A DNA stretch of 64,000 nucleotides from an uncultured Bacteroidales bacterium (GTDB lineage Bacteria; Bacteroidota; Bacteroidia; Bacteroidales; UBA932), in contig CALYTI010000007.1 in assembly GCA_945487035.1 (NCBI GenBank), positions 1 to 64,000 of the forward strand. The letters run 5' to 3'. Below, one piece after another: positions 46,302-55,367 of this stretch. Within the stretch, counting starts at the first letter, position 1. Every line of letters starts with the position of its first letter. The notes under the pieces were generated by a model. The model was not told the DNA's origin, did not search any database, and saw nothing but the letters and a program-made list of their open reading frames with translations. Both the position numbers and the translations under genes were made by a program.

Positions 46302-48287
46302 ATGGGAGTTCACGGCAAAACAATAAGCAAAGCGCTCGGCCTGATGGTAGGCCTGCTGCTGTGCATTCCCGCTTACTGCCAATGGGACAAGGATGTACTG
46401 CAGTTCAGAGGCAGGCTTGCGCTAAGTGACGGCAAGTATTCACAGGCCATCGAGCAATTCAACATACTGGTAGCCCTTCAGGACAACGACTGCTGGACCT
46501 ACTTCTACAGAGGAATAGCCAAATACAATCTCGGAGATGTGAGGGGCGCCCTTGCCGATTTCGAGAAAAGCGTGGAAATCAATCCCGTATTTACCAACGG
46601 CTACCACTACAGGGCCATCACCAAAAGCCGTCTGGGCGAATACGACGAAGCCCTCAAAGACTTCGAAAAGGCCATCAGCCTGCGTCCCGGCAACAACGGC
46701 ATATATTTCAGCCGGGGAGTAACCTATTTCCTTGCCCAGCGCTTCGACGAGGCTGTTTCCGACTTCGACCGTTACCTGCGGCACGAGCCGAACGACCCTT
46801 CCGCCTACCTCAACAGGGGAGCCGCCCATCTGTATCTCGGAGACACGCTCAAAGCCCTGAACGATTACAACAAAGCCATCAAACTGGACCGCTACGACCC
46901 TGAAGGATACATCAGGCGGGCCCGGCTCAACGCCAAGAGGGAGTTATGGGACGAAGCCATAGAAGACCTCAACATCGCCATAGAACTGGATAAGGAAAAC
47001 ACCTTCGCCTACTACCACCGCGGTCTTATGTATATGGAGACCAGGGATTGGAACAAGGCAATGGCGGATCTCAACAAGGTGCTGGAAAACGAGCCCGGCA
47101 ATGCCCTGACCCTCTACAACAGGAGCATACTCTATATGAATGTAGGCGAATATGAAATGGCTCTGGACGATATGGACAGGGTCATCAATATCAACCCGGG
47201 CAATGTGCTTGCCTACTTCAACAGGGCAGCCTGTTTCATAGAACTCGGCAGATGGCGCAGCGCCCTTGCCGACTACACCAGGGCCATAGAACTTTATCCG
47301 GACTTCGCCAAGGCCTACCAGAACAGGGCCTATGTGGAGAACCATTTGGGAATGCAGAAAGAATCAAAGGCGGACTACGAGACTGCGCGCCGCAAGGTCG
47401 AAGAGTACCAGAAAGGTCTGATTTCCGTAGAGTCATTTGCCGACACCTCGAAACGCTACGGTTCCCTGATCGATTTCGATGCGGACTTCGTAAACAAGAA
47501 CTTCAACGACGAACTGCTGCAGCACAGGGACATAGATATCAGGCTTAGGCCTATGTACAGGGTAGTCATAAGCAACACATCAGATGACAGCAAACTCGCC
47601 TTCTCCAATGCTTACGAGAATCCGAGTGCAGAAGCCTTCTTCAAGACCCTGCCTCTGCCTGCGAGGATGGCTTCTTCCAACGATGCAGGTGTCGCAGGCA
47701 GCAGCCTTGCCGGCTACGAGAAGTCGCGCTCCGACATAGCTTTCCTCTACGGAGTCAAAGCGGTGAAGGACAAACAATACAACCAGGCCCTGAGCCATTA
47801 CAATACGGCTGTGGAGGGCTCTGAAGGCACAAGCAAAGCCTTCTACCTCACCAACAGAGCCGTACTCAAGGCTGAGATGGTGGACTTCATAGCATCCATA
47901 GAAAACAATGTCCAGACCCTGTCAATGGATGACCAGGGCGCCGTAAAGACCAGGGTTAACGACAGGGCCGCAAGGAGCTACGACTACTCAGATGCACTTG
48001 CGGATATGGAAGAGGCCGTCGCGCTCTCCCCTGACCTGGCGTGGATGAATTTCAACCTCGGAAACCTCTACTGTCTGCAGAGCCAGCCGGTAAGAGCTAT
48101 AGAACAATATGACAAGGCCATCAGCGAATACCCGGCAATGGGTGATGCGTATTTCAACCGCGGCCTGGTGCTGATATTCCTCAGGGACAAGGAAAAGGGC
48201 TGCATAGACCTTTCCAGAGCCGGAGAACTCGGTGTCAAGGACGCCTACAGCGTAATCGGCAGATACTGCAAGGAGGCCTTAGAATAG
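46302..48287 (+). CDS. Secreted tetratricopeptide-repeat protein
   Basis: 661 aa from ATG 46302. Signal peptide (ALGLMVGLLLCIPAYC), then about nine or ten TPR units in two blocks (residues ~35-375 and ~490-655) with typical YNLG-ALADFEKSVEINP and AYYHRGLMYMET patterns; the linker between holds no repeat. TPRs mediate protein contacts, here probably in the periplasm. 7 bp before the ABC exporter. Confidence 0.85.
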   Translation: MGVHGKTISKALGLMVGLLLCIPAYCQWDKDVLQFRGRLALSDGKYSQAIEQFNILVALQDNDCWTYFYRGIAKYNLGDVRGALADFEKSVEINPVFTNGYHYRAITKSRLGEYDEALKDFEKAISLRPGNNGIYFSRGVTYFLAQRFDEAVSDFDRYLRHEPNDPSAYLNRGAAHLYLGDTLKALNDYNKAIKLDRYDPEGYIRRARLNAKRELWDEAIEDLNIAIELDKENTFAYYHRGLMYMETRDWNKAMADLNKVLENEPGNALTLYNRSILYMNVGEYEMALDDMDRVININPGNVLAYFNRAACFIELGRWRSALADYTRAIELYPDFAKAYQNRAYVENHLGMQKESKADYETARRKVEEYQKGLISVESFADTSKRYGSLIDFDADFVNKNFNDELLQHRDIDIRLRPMYRVVISNTSDDSKLAFSNAYENPSAEAFFKTLPLPARMASSNDAGVAGSSLAGYEKSRSDIAFLYGVKAVKDKQYNQALSHYNTAVEGSEGTSKAFYLTNRAVLKAEMVDFIASIENNVQTLSMDDQGAVKTRVNDRAARSYDYSDALADMEEAVALSPDLAWMNFNLGNLYCLQSQPVRAIEQYDKAISEYPAMGDAYFNRGLVLIFLRDKEKGCIDLSRAGELGVKDAYSVIGRYCKEALE

Positions 48288-48294
48288 GATATAT

Positions 48295-50124
48295 ATGAAA
48301 GAATTCTGGAAAATAATCAAAAGATATGTAAGGCCTTATGTGGGCTACCTTGGCGGTTCGGTGCTGCTGAACATTCTGTCCGCAGTATTCAATGTCTTTT
48401 CCTTCTCGCTTCTGATACCGATTCTGAAGATGCTTTTCGACACCTCGGGAGCAAGCTTCGAATTCATTCCCTGGGGGCAGGTGCGCGACTTCGGCGATAT
48501 TACAGGCAATATCTATTACTTTGTGGGCGGCTGGATTGAAACCTACGGACACAGTCGCGTCCTGCTCGGGCTCTGCCTTACCTTCTGCGCCATCACTCTC
48601 ATAAAGACCACCTGCTATTTCGGTTCATCAGCGGTTATGGTACCTATCCGCACAGGCATAGTGAGAGACTTGAGGATGGAAATCTACCGCAAAATACTCT
48701 CTCTGCCAATCGGCTTCTTCTCCCAGGAGAGAAAGGGCGATATCATAGCCCGTATCAGCGGAGATGTGGGGGAAGTCGAGAGCTCAATCACCAGCACCCT
48801 GGATATGCTGATCAAGAACCCTATCCTGATTATCATCTACCTCACGGTGCTGTGCTTCATGTCCTGGCAGCTGACCCTGTTCACCATCATCTTCGCACCG
48901 GTTATGATATTCATTATGAGCCTTATAGGACGCAAGCTGAAGGCCCGCTCCCTGGAGGCTCAGAAATACTGGAGCGACACTATGTCGCAGGTGGAGGAGA
49001 CTCTCGGAGGCCTTCGTATCATAAAGGCTTTTCTGGCTGAGAAGAAGATGGGAGATCGTTTCAACAAGGTTACGGCCGGGATGAAGCGCAAAAACACCCT
49101 TGTAGGAGTGCGCCAGGCCAGCGCCCATCCGGTCAGCGAATTCCTGGGCACAGTGATGATTGCAATCGTGCTTTGGTTCGGAGGTACGCTCATCATCAGC
49201 GAAAGCACAACCATAGACGCCCCTGCTTTCATAGCATATATGACTATACTGTACAGCATAATCCAGCCGATTAAGGACCTTTCGAAGGCAGCTTATGCGG
49301 TACCTAAGGGTCTTGCATCAATGGAGCGTATCGACAAGATTCTGGATGCAGTCAATCCGCTTGAGGAACCTTCCGAGCCTCTGGAACTCGGCAGCTTCAG
49401 GAAGGAAATCCGCTTCAGGGATGTGGATTTCACTTACGACGGAAGCCGTATGATTCTTCAAGGCATCAACCTGACCATAGAAAAGGGCAAGACCGTTGCG
49501 ATTGTAGGTTCGTCCGGAGCCGGAAAGTCCACTCTCGTAGATTTGATTCCACGATTCTATGATGTATGTGCAGGCAGCGTGGAAATAGACGGGAAGGATG
49601 TGCGCAAGCTAAGGCTCGCAGACCTTCGCTCTCTCATCGGCAATGTGAACCAGGAGCCTATTCTGTTCAATGACACCATTTACAACAACATAGCCTTCGG
49701 AGTCGAGGACGCTACCCCTGAGCAGGTCGAGGCAGCGGCAAAGATTGCCAATGCACACGACTTCATTATGGAAAAGCCTCTCGGCTACCAGGAAAACATC
49801 GGCGACCGCGGTTCGAAACTCTCGGGAGGACAGAGACAGAGAATCTCCATTGCCCGGGCCATACTCAAGAACCCGCCTATTCTCATTCTCGACGAGGCTA
49901 CGGCTTCGCTGGATACGGAATCCGAAAGGCTGGTGCAGGAAGCCCTCGACAGGCTTATGTCCACCCGCACTACCATTGCCATTGCACACAGGCTCTCTAC
50001 CGTCAAGAATGCGGATGAAATCATTGTAATGTCCGAAGGCAGGATAGTGGAGAGGGGAACCCACGACCAACTTATTGAACAGGGAGGAATATACAGGAAA
50101 CTATATGACATGCAGTCCCTCTAG
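48295..50124 (+). CDS. ABC exporter, MsbA-like half transporter
   Basis: 609 aa. Six-TM domain (to ~330) with the coupling region FSQERKGDIIARISGDV, then the NBD: Walker A VGSSGAGKST (~405-413), Q-loop NVNQEPILF, signature LSGGQRQRISIARA (~509), Walker B ILILDEATASLD (~528) and an H-loop AHRL. Bacteroidota homologues are annotated lipid A/lipid flippase-like (MsbA). Substrate not decidable from sequence; no drug-resistance context. Confidence 0.9.
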   Translation: MKEFWKIIKRYVRPYVGYLGGSVLLNILSAVFNVFSFSLLIPILKMLFDTSGASFEFIPWGQVRDFGDITGNIYYFVGGWIETYGHSRVLLGLCLTFCAITLIKTTCYFGSSAVMVPIRTGIVRDLRMEIYRKILSLPIGFFSQERKGDIIARISGDVGEVESSITSTLDMLIKNPILIIIYLTVLCFMSWQLTLFTIIFAPVMIFIMSLIGRKLKARSLEAQKYWSDTMSQVEETLGGLRIIKAFLAEKKMGDRFNKVTAGMKRKNTLVGVRQASAHPVSEFLGTVMIAIVLWFGGTLIISESTTIDAPAFIAYMTILYSIIQPIKDLSKAAYAVPKGLASMERIDKILDAVNPLEEPSEPLELGSFRKEIRFRDVDFTYDGSRMILQGINLTIEKGKTVAIVGSSGAGKSTLVDLIPRFYDVCAGSVEIDGKDVRKLRLADLRSLIGNVNQEPILFNDTIYNNIAFGVEDATPEQVEAAAKIANAHDFIMEKPLGYQENIGDRGSKLSGGQRQRISIARAILKNPPILILDEATASLDTESERLVQEALDRLMSTRTTIAIAHRLSTVKNADEIIVMSEGRIVERGTHDQLIEQGGIYRKLYDMQSL

Positions 50125-50518
50125 AAAGGCGCTCCTTCTGTGGAGAATATTGCTGCTGCTCTATCTTGGAGCCGTGGCCTGGGTATGCTTCAGCAAACCG
50201 GACAGCCTGCCGTCGGTACCTCAATGGGATTTCATCATTCCATTCGACAAAGTCGTGCATTTCTGCCTCTTTCTCCCCTTCCCCATAGTTGCCTTTTTCT
50301 CCTTGAATGTCAAAAAGAAGCCTATGCTGGCAGTTTTGGCTTTTCTGCTTATCGGATTAGTTCTCGCGGGATGTACCGAGCTGATTCAGGGGTTCACTGA
50401 GTACAGGAGCAAGGATGTGATGGATTTTGTTGCGGACGGAGCCGGACTTACTGCAAGTTCTGTTCTTTTGGCTCTTTACCTTCTTTTTTCCGGAAAATCA
50501 CGAACTCGTTCATACTGA
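50105..50518 (+). CDS. VanZ-like family membrane protein
   Basis: About 137 aa from ATG 50105, overlapping the ABC exporter by 20 nt. Four TM helices, with IPFDKVVHFCLFLPF after the first and TELIQGFTEYRSKDVMDFVADGAG near the third and fourth; this E/Q-D pattern marks the VanZ family. Real VanZ gives low-level teicoplanin resistance; most homologues have unknown jobs. Its tail overlaps convergent gtrA-like gene by 71 bp. Confidence 0.85.
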   Translation: MTCSPSRKALLLWRILLLLYLGAVAWVCFSKPDSLPSVPQWDFIIPFDKVVHFCLFLPFPIVAFFSLNVKKKPMLAVLAFLLIGLVLAGCTELIQGFTEYRSKDVMDFVADGAGLTASSVLLALYLLFSGKSRTRSY

Positions 50519-50903
50519 AATTCAGGATACCGGAGAAGCATAGAGCAACGAGGTTACAGATAACCGGGTCCCACTTGAAGGCAACAGCCACACCGTTGAG
50601 AATCAGCATTTTGAGTATGAAAGCGGAAATGCAGGAGAGATTGTATTTCCAGAAATGGCCAAAGAACACACCGGATTTCTTCCTGTTGATTCTGTCTTTC
50701 CAGACATAGAAATATGCAGTCAGATAGTTTACAAATACTGCGCATTCGAAAGAAATGCAGGGAGATACTATATATTGCTCGAAGTGGCTGTCTCCAAACA
50801 AAAAGTGGGTGAGGCACCATAGCACGAAGGTGTCGGTAACAGTACCCAGCAGAGTCGTAAAACTGTACTTTGCTATTTTTGTGAATAAGCCCTTGATATC
50901 CAT
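50448..50903 (-). CDS. GtrA family membrane protein
   Basis: 151 aa from ATG 50903. Four TM helices with the GtrA spread (KYSFTTLLGTVTDTFVLW, AVFVNYLTAYFYVWKDR, LVALCFSGILNFSMNEFVIF). GtrA proteins probably flip or escort polyprenyl-linked sugars for wall or O-antigen glycosylation. No glycosyltransferase is adjacent. Divergent from pheA. Confidence 0.88.
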   Translation of the reverse strand: MDIKGLFTKIAKYSFTTLLGTVTDTFVLWCLTHFLFGDSHFEQYIVSPCISFECAVFVNYLTAYFYVWKDRINRKKSGVFFGHFWKYNLSCISAFILKMLILNGVAVAFKWDPVICNLVALCFSGILNFSMNEFVIFRKKEGKEPKEQNLQ

Positions 50904-50955
50904 TTGAGCAGACTGGTTTACAAATATAGTAATTTTTTGTTTCCCAAGCATTTGT

Positions 50956-50963
50956 TATATTTG
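50956..50963 (+). promoter_or_regulatory. -7 box of aromatic operon
   Basis: TATATTTG with TTTG 16 nt upstream (slightly short spacing). Only 7 nt before the pheA ATG, so no room for a leader-peptide attenuator. Confidence 0.55.
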
Positions 50964-50970
50964 TAACCTT

Positions 50971-52068
50971 ATGGACAATCTCGAAGAAATACGAAAAAGA
51001 ATCAATTCGCTTGATGCGCAGATGACATCCCTCTTTGAGGAAAGAATGTTGCAGTGCCGTCAGGTAGCCTTGTTCAAACGTGAACACGGTCTATCCATCA
51101 CCGACTCCGCAAGAGAGGCGGAAGTGATTGCCAAGAACTCGATTCTCGTTAAGGATGACGGAATAAGAGAATATTACGCCCGCTTCCAGAAAGGTCTGAT
51201 GGACACATCCAAGGCCTACCAGAGCCGGATAATGGAAGGCATTAGGGTGGCATATTGCGGCGTGCCGGGAGCCTTTGCCCACATTGCCGCGAAGCAGATG
51301 TTCCCGGAAGCAGAGCTTGTACCTTTCAACAATTTCGAAGAGGCGTACAAGTCCTGTGAGAACAACATTACGGACTGCGCAGTACTCCCGATTGAAAATA
51401 GTTTTGCGGGAGATGTGGCCGGTGTGATGGACCTTATGTTCTCCGGCTCCCTGTATGTCAACCAGGTGGTGGAGATTGCGGCTGTCCAGAATCTGCTCGG
51501 CTGCGAAGGCACCACACGGGAGAGCATCAAGGAGGTGGTCAGCCATCCGCAGGCCATAAGCCAGTGCGCCGCCTTTATCCGCAAAAACGGCTACAGAGTC
51601 AACGAATTCCCCAACACGGCAATGGCAGCAAGGTATGTAGCAGAAAAGAAGGACCCTTCCATAGCTGCTATTGCAAGCCTCGAGTCTGCGGAACTCTTCG
51701 GACTTAATGTAATCGAGCCGCATATCAACTCAAGTTCCACCAATACGACGCGTTTTGCCGCATTCTCGCGCAGCCGCTGCTCCGATAAATCGAAGGCTAA
51801 GATGGGAAGGCATTTCATACTTACCTTCACGGTGAAGAACGAGGCCGGAGCGCTTGCCAAAACGCTCAATATCATCGGTGCCCACGGATTCAATATGTGT
51901 TCGCTCAAGAGCCGTCCGATGAAGGAACTGATGTGGAACTATTATTTCTATATGGAGCTGGACGGAGATGTCCAGACCGAAGACGGACAGGATATGCTGC
52001 ACGCACTTGGCAGCGTGTGTGACCGGCTCAAGCTTGTAGGCTCCTTCACTTCCCAGAAGAATGGATAG
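50971..52068 (+). CDS. pheA: Chorismate mutase-prephenate dehydratase (P-protein)
   Basis: 365 aa, three domains: AroQ-type chorismate mutase (1-~85; EIRKRINSLDAQMTSLFEER), prephenate dehydratase (~92-270; AYCGVPGAFAHIAA, PIENSFAGDVAGV, and NTTRFAAF with the catalytic Thr-Arg-Phe), and a C-terminal ACT domain (GALAKTLNIIGAHGFNMCSL). The ACT ESRP loop reads LKSRP. Converts chorismate to phenylpyruvate and is normally Phe-inhibited. Bacteroidota usually have a monofunctional dehydratase with the mutase on DAHP synthase, so this layout is unusual. Overlaps tyrA by 8 nt. Confidence 0.93.
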   Translation: MDNLEEIRKRINSLDAQMTSLFEERMLQCRQVALFKREHGLSITDSAREAEVIAKNSILVKDDGIREYYARFQKGLMDTSKAYQSRIMEGIRVAYCGVPGAFAHIAAKQMFPEAELVPFNNFEEAYKSCENNITDCAVLPIENSFAGDVAGVMDLMFSGSLYVNQVVEIAAVQNLLGCEGTTRESIKEVVSHPQAISQCAAFIRKNGYRVNEFPNTAMAARYVAEKKDPSIAAIASLESAELFGLNVIEPHINSSSTNTTRFAAFSRSRCSDKSKAKMGRHFILTFTVKNEAGALAKTLNIIGAHGFNMCSLKSRPMKELMWNYYFYMELDGDVQTEDGQDMLHALGSVCDRLKLVGSFTSQKNG

Positions 52069-52900
52069 GATTCTGATAGTCGGACTGGGCCTCATAGGAG
52101 GCTCATACGCTGAAGGGCTGACCCGTGCCGGCTTCGAAGTGGGAGCTGTCACCCGCAGCCGATCCTCCATCGACTACGCCCTGCAGAAAGGCATAATATC
52201 TTCCGGCACCACCGGATTGGACCCCGATTACCTGGGACGATGGGATGTGGTGGTCTTTTCGCTCTACCCGCACATCTTCAGGCAGTGGGTACGCGAGAAC
52301 CAGCAGTGGCTTCGCAGCGGTGCCATCCTTACCGATGTCACCGGAGTGAAAAGCCGGATAGTTCCCGAGATTCAGGGGATGCTCCGTCCAGACCTGGAGT
52401 TCGTTCCTGCCCACCCGATGGCGGGACGCGAGGTGTATGGAGTCCAGAACAGCAATGCCGATATCTTCAAGGGGGCGAATTTCATACTCACCCCAACCGA
52501 GCGCAACAGCGAGCAGGCAATAGGCAGAATCGAAGCCATTGCCCGGCACCTCGGGTTCCGTAAGATATCCCGCCTCAGCCCTGAGAAGCACGACGAGATG
52601 ATAGGTTTCCTCTCGCAGCTTACCCACTGCATTGCAGTGACACTGATGGACTGCAAGGAATCCCATCATATGGTCGATTACACCGGAGACTCCTTCCGCG
52701 ACCTCACCCGCATTGCCCGCATCAACGAAGATATGTGGACGGAACTGTTTCTTGAAAACAAAGCAGAGCTGCTCGAGCAGATGGACCTGTTTGCAGGCAA
52801 ATTCAAGGAGCTGCGCGACGCACTTGAGCAGGAGGACAGTGAGAAAATGAAGCAGATGATGCGCCTTTCCACCGAGAGGCGGTCTTATTTTGACAAATAG
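52061..52900 (+). CDS. tyrA: Prephenate dehydrogenase
   Basis: 279 aa. NAD-binding start ILIVGLGLIGGSYAEGL, then TDVTGVKS and VPAHPMAGREVYGV, the TyrA active-site stretch with its catalytic His, and QLTHCIAVTLM in the dimer domain. No ACT domain. Makes 4-hydroxyphenylpyruvate for tyrosine. Middle gene of pheA-tyrA-aroF/G. Confidence 0.95.
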   Translation: MDRILIVGLGLIGGSYAEGLTRAGFEVGAVTRSRSSIDYALQKGIISSGTTGLDPDYLGRWDVVVFSLYPHIFRQWVRENQQWLRSGAILTDVTGVKSRIVPEIQGMLRPDLEFVPAHPMAGREVYGVQNSNADIFKGANFILTPTERNSEQAIGRIEAIARHLGFRKISRLSPEKHDEMIGFLSQLTHCIAVTLMDCKESHHMVDYTGDSFRDLTRIARINEDMWTELFLENKAELLEQMDLFAGKFKELRDALEQEDSEKMKQMMRLSTERRSYFDK

Positions 52901-52906
52901 TGCCCT

Positions 52907-53935
52907 ATGAATATGATTTTCAAGCGGAAACTCCTTATCCCGCAGGAAGTGAAGGAGATGTACCCCATTTCTGAAGAAGGGGCTTTGGCCAAAAAGGAAA
53001 ACGACCGCCAGATTGCCGACATCTTCGAGGGGAGGGATGACAGACTGCTGCTCATCATCGGTCCCTGTTCGGCGGACCGGGGTGATGCCGTCATTGACTA
53101 TATTACCCGGCTCCGCAAGGTGCAGGAGGAGGTGAAGGACCGCATCTTCATCATCCCGCGCATCTATACCAACAAGCCCCGCACAACGGGTGCAGGTTAC
53201 AAGGGAATGCTCCATCAGCCGGACCCGCTCAACTCTCCTGATATGCTCAAGGGCCTGATTTCCATACGCAAGCTCCATATGAGGGCCATCAACGAGACCG
53301 GTTTCAGCTGTGCGGACGAGATGCTCTATCCCGAGAACCACAAGTTCCTTTCCGACCTGCTTTCCTATGTTGCAGTCGGTGCCCGCTCTGTCGAGAACCA
53401 GCAGCACCGCCTGACCGCAAGCGGCCTGGATGTGCCTGTAGGTATGAAAAATCCTACCGGAGGCGACCTTTCCGTGATGATGAATGCGATTAGGGCGGGT
53501 CAGAGCAGCCACACTTTCATATACCGCAACTGGGAGGTGGAGAGCAAGGGCAATATGCTTACCCACGCGATTCTGCGCGGCTTCGTGGATGCCAAGGGAG
53601 TCAACCATCCGAATTACCACTACGAGGACCTGGAGCACCTCTGCGACCTCTATGCCGAGAGCGGACTGCAGAATCCTGCACTTATCGTGGATACCAACCA
53701 CTCCAATTCGGGCAAAAAGTACCTTGAGCAGGTGCGCATAGCCAAGGAGGTGATTCACAGCGCAAACCACAACTCCGACATTCGAAAGCTCCTGAAAGGT
53801 ATGATGATAGAGTCCTACATCGAGGACGGCTGCCAGAAGGCCTCCGAAGGAGTTTACGGCAAGTCCATCACCGACCCTTGTCTGGGTTGGGAGAAGAGCG
53901 AAAAGCTGATTTACGAACTGGCTGAGCTCTGGTAG
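52907..53935 (+). CDS. 3-deoxy-7-phosphoheptulonate synthase, class I
   Basis: 342 aa DAHP synthase of the AroF/G/H type. LLIIGPCSADRGD, RIYTNKPRTTGAGYKGM, VGARSVENQQHR (class I S-x-x-H region), and IVDTNHSNSGKKY. First step of the shikimate pathway. No chorismate mutase domain is attached, unlike the common Bacteroidota enzyme. Two Met codons (52907 and 52913) are possible starts. I do not choose between aroF, aroG and aroH. Confidence 0.93.
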   Translation: MNMIFKRKLLIPQEVKEMYPISEEGALAKKENDRQIADIFEGRDDRLLLIIGPCSADRGDAVIDYITRLRKVQEEVKDRIFIIPRIYTNKPRTTGAGYKGMLHQPDPLNSPDMLKGLISIRKLHMRAINETGFSCADEMLYPENHKFLSDLLSYVAVGARSVENQQHRLTASGLDVPVGMKNPTGGDLSVMMNAIRAGQSSHTFIYRNWEVESKGNMLTHAILRGFVDAKGVNHPNYHYEDLEHLCDLYAESGLQNPALIVDTNHSNSGKKYLEQVRIAKEVIHSANHNSDIRKLLKGMMIESYIEDGCQKASEGVYGKSITDPCLGWEKSEKLIYELAELW

Positions 53936-55363
53936 CTAGGAGAGATCCTCGATTTTCTGGATACCGTCGCGGGTGAGGGTGATGCGCAGGTGCTTGTAGT
54001 CCGTCACATCGTCGTAATGGTACTCCAGTACTATGTTGATATAGTAGTACTTAGGCAGCATCTCCGCCCTGACATTGCCCTCCGCGTCCACGCAATCCCA
54101 TTCGACCAGAGGATTGTCCATCTTTCGCAGAAAACTGTTGACCTGCAGGCGGATGATGTCATTGACTCCGCTGTACTTCCAGTTGGAGTTTGCCATCATC
54201 TTCTCCCTGTCGAGTTTTACTACCTTCTTGTAAAGTATTACCCTTTCGTCATTATGGGCTGAATCCGAAGGGAAAATCCTGTGTTCGCCACGCAGTTTCC
54301 GGATTTGCTCAGGCACCTTGCCGAGCGGAATGAAGTCCACAGCCTCCTTGAGAGAGCCTATTTCGCGGTTGTTGATTTTGATTTTGGCCTTGTTGTCGAA
54401 ATAACGGTCCCCCACCCTGTGCGCGAAATAGAAACGCATCAGCTCCTTGATGCGGTCCTTCATCATGTAGCTGATAATCAAAGCGATGAACAAAGGCCAG
54501 GTGAGGTTGCCGAAATGGCGCTGGAAAGCCCAGGCCACAACTGTGGCAAAAATCATAGCCATACCGGCAGCAAGGCTGAAATAGGCCTGTTCAATCAGGA
54601 AACCGTCCTTCTTCTTCGGCACGCGAAGATAAAGCTGTGACTCGACGGACTTTTTGAGTATGCCGTGACGATACAGGTCGTTGCCGAGAGGATAGCCCCT
54701 TTCCTGACGGAAGGCATCAACAAAATGGCAGAGCTCCACGAGCAGTTCACAGTTCTTCTGCTGCCCTTCCCTGCTCTTGAGGTCCTTGAGCAGGCGGCAT
54801 ATGTGATTCGTGCTGACCGAACAGATGAATTCCCCCGCGAGGTCATATACCTCAAGAGCGGAAGCCGGCACGGAGGGCACATTGATGTCGCGGCTCAGTT
54901 CGCGGTATGCGTTAATGATATTCCTGATATTGTCCGCATAGCTTTTCACCAGAAAATCCATATCCCTCTCGGGACTGCGGCGAATGTAGGCCGTCTCATC
55001 GCGAAGCGAACTCTTGACTACGGCAGCAAACATCTTGACCTGGTAGATGTAATCATCCGTGTTGGTGCGGGTAGGATCCGAGGCCATACGCCCTGCCGCC
55101 GCTTTGACGTTGTGCAGAGGAATGGCTTCGCCTCCGCAGATGTCACGCAGTATGAAGGAAGGGGTAATAAGGCGGATATTGGTCTTCACATCACGGTAGA
55201 AATCCGCCTTGGTGTATGTATAAGGGGTTATATCCAGGCTGGAAGGCACAAACATCCACATACCCACAGTGAAGTCGTTCTTGCGGGCTTTGCGACGGGT
55301 AACGAACCCCACCTTGAACTCGATGGAGAACTTGTCGTGGATTTTTGTGCCTATAGATATCAT
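53936..55363 (-). CDS. Unknown two-TM conserved protein
   Basis: 475 aa. Long N-terminal soluble domain, two adjacent TM helices near residues 258-300 (YFSLAAGMAMIFATVVAWAF and NLTWPLFIALIISYMM) and a basic second soluble part after KDRIKELMRFYFAHR that ends in a beta-rich domain (YINIVLEYHYDDVTDYKHLRI). No family recognised. Last gene of the eight-gene phosphate-type cluster, 4 bp after the permease gene, so it is probably a partner of that set. Confidence 0.7.
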   Translation of the reverse strand: MISIGTKIHDKFSIEFKVGFVTRRKARKNDFTVGMWMFVPSSLDITPYTYTKADFYRDVKTNIRLITPSFILRDICGGEAIPLHNVKAAAGRMASDPTRTNTDDYIYQVKMFAAVVKSSLRDETAYIRRSPERDMDFLVKSYADNIRNIINAYRELSRDINVPSVPASALEVYDLAGEFICSVSTNHICRLLKDLKSREGQQKNCELLVELCHFVDAFRQERGYPLGNDLYRHGILKKSVESQLYLRVPKKKDGFLIEQAYFSLAAGMAMIFATVVAWAFQRHFGNLTWPLFIALIISYMMKDRIKELMRFYFAHRVGDRYFDNKAKIKINNREIGSLKEAVDFIPLGKVPEQIRKLRGEHRIFPSDSAHNDERVILYKKVVKLDREKMMANSNWKYSGVNDIIRLQVNSFLRKMDNPLVEWDCVDAEGNVRAEMLPKYYYINIVLEYHYDDVTDYKHLRITLTRDGIQKIEDLS

Positions 55364-55367
55364 AATG

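Noticed and set aside
52103-53770. 555-aa minus-strand ORF
   Set aside because: Lies antisense to tyrA and DAHP synthase, both of which have clear catalytic motifs; it is a codon-bias shadow.
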